Origin: Candidatus Uhrbacteria bacterium
Lineage (GTDB): Bacteria; Patescibacteriota; Patescibacteriia; UBA9934
DNA length: 6,101 nt
Direction: 5' to 3'
Assembly: GCA_030688135.1 (NCBI GenBank)
Contig: JAUYIW010000078.1
Span: forward strand, 1 to 6,101
A model generated the notes under the pieces. That model searched no databases and had not been told where the DNA came from. It saw only the letters and a program-made list of their open reading frames with translations. Shown here in pieces: positions 5,768 to 6,101 of this stretch. Every line of letters starts with the position of its first letter. The first letter of the stretch is position 1. Made by a program: the position numbers and the translations under genes.

Positions 5768-6101
5768 ATGTCAAAGGAGGTGAAGTATAAAATTGCATTC
5801 ATGAGCCCTCTGGTTTTCGTGATAGCTTTTTTAGTTATTGGAGTTTTTTCTATTCAGACTAGTACACCAATAGTGCACGCTGCAACATGTCCAGCCGACG
5901 GTACCGGTGACGGCGACGGCGATGACACAAAAATTACAATCAGCTCCAATACAACATGGGCCGCAACAGACGGCACAGCGTGGGATTGTAGTGGTCTAGA
6001 TCTCGATGTAACCGGAACAGCAATATTGACTTTAGCTGGCACAATCGCAAGCGGATATATTCCTCAACTTACAATTGACAATATTTCAGTTGGATCGAGC
6101 G
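5768..6101 (+). CDS. Secreted surface protein, N-terminal part (runs off the window)
   Basis: From ATG 5768 the frame stays open to the window end (111 codons plus one base). Residues 1-9 are basic (MSKEVKYKI), 14-30 form a hydrophobic core (PLVFVIAFLVIGVFSIQ), and VHA|A at 37-39 is a good signal peptidase I site, so export by Sec is expected. The mature part begins ATCPADGTGDGDGDDTK, an Asp-Gly tract that could bind calcium. It continues with short Thr/Gly/Ser-rich strands (TITISSNTTW-type, LDLDVTGTAILTLAGTI), typical of parallel beta-helix or adhesin-like cell-surface proteins. Cys41 and Cys74 could form a disulfide. The start is unsettled: ATG 5768 would be leaderless, while a strong AAAGGAGGTGA (5773-5783) points to a start near 5792 (ATT, in frame) or ATG 5801. 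ATG 5801 would shorten the basic n-region. It lies just downstream of the repair operon but has its own promoter. No enzymatic motif is visible in the part present. Confidence 0.7.
   Translation, partial: MSKEVKYKIAFMSPLVFVIAFLVIGVFSIQTSTPIVHAATCPADGTGDGDGDDTKITISSNTTWAATDGTAWDCSGLDLDVTGTAILTLAGTIASGYIPQLTIDNISVGSS
5773..5783 (+). promoter_or_regulatory. Consensus Shine-Dalgarno inside or ahead of the secreted-protein start
   Basis: AAAGGAGGTGA is complementary to the 16S rRNA 3' end over nine or more bases, the strongest such site in the window. It lies 3' of ATG 5768. With normal spacing it would serve an initiation codon at about 5788-5792; the only plausible in-frame codon there is ATT at 5792. 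ATG 5801 is about 17 bases beyond the site's end, which is long. Either the site marks an unusual start or it is coding sequence for Lys-Glu-Val-Lys. Confidence 0.5.

Noticed and set aside
5854..6042. Minus-strand frame opposite the secreted protein
   Set aside because: Its Pro/Ser/Val-rich translation is the mirror of the Asp/Gly/Thr coding repeats; the plus frame has a signal peptide and promoter.

Overview
The window looks like a chromosomal segment of an uncultivated bacterium with small, tightly packed genes and A+T-rich DNA. The best guess is a member of the candidate phyla radiation (Patescibacteria). This rests on the gene style: a single-chain UvrD-type helicase fused to a RecB-type nuclease, a very short DciA/DUF721 protein, and the start of a repeat-rich secreted protein with a low-complexity Asp-Gly tract. 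It is an inference from remembered protein families; no marker gene here proves it. The standard genetic code fits: TAA, TAG and TGA all end plausible genes.

Left part (1-580): a decayed IS30-family transposase. An N-terminal helix-turn-helix piece and pieces of the middle and extreme C-terminus are in one frame, broken by a stop, and most of the DDE catalytic core is missing. A palindromic repeat with a degenerate second copy lies exactly between the two conserved pieces.

Minus-strand gene (582-1073): a divergent CYTH-domain (triphosphate tunnel metalloenzyme) protein. It has its own intrinsic terminator (556-580) and a leader with an imperfect inverted repeat ending at the ribosome binding site. 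It is transcribed away from the main operon across an 84-base divergent intergenic region.

Plus-strand operon (1158-5758): four closely spaced or overlapping genes. They encode an HhH-GPD DNA glycosylase that stops just before the usual C-terminal iron-sulfur motif, a HAD-superfamily phosphatase-like protein with a helical N-terminal extension, a 982-residue UvrD-like helicase with a C-terminal PD-(D/E)XK nuclease and iron-sulfur staple cysteines, and a DciA-like replicative-helicase loader. Junctions are 1 base apart, TAATG and ATGA, so translational coupling is likely. The set reads as a DNA repair/replication operon: base-lesion removal, a possible end-cleaning phosphatase, end resection, and a link to replicative helicase loading. 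The joint pathway is inference.

Right end (5751-6101): a perfect extended -10 promoter overlaps the dciA-like stop codon and drives a secreted surface protein that runs off the window. Its start is ambiguous. The promoter predicts a nearly leaderless ATG, but a very strong Shine-Dalgarno sequence lies downstream of that ATG.
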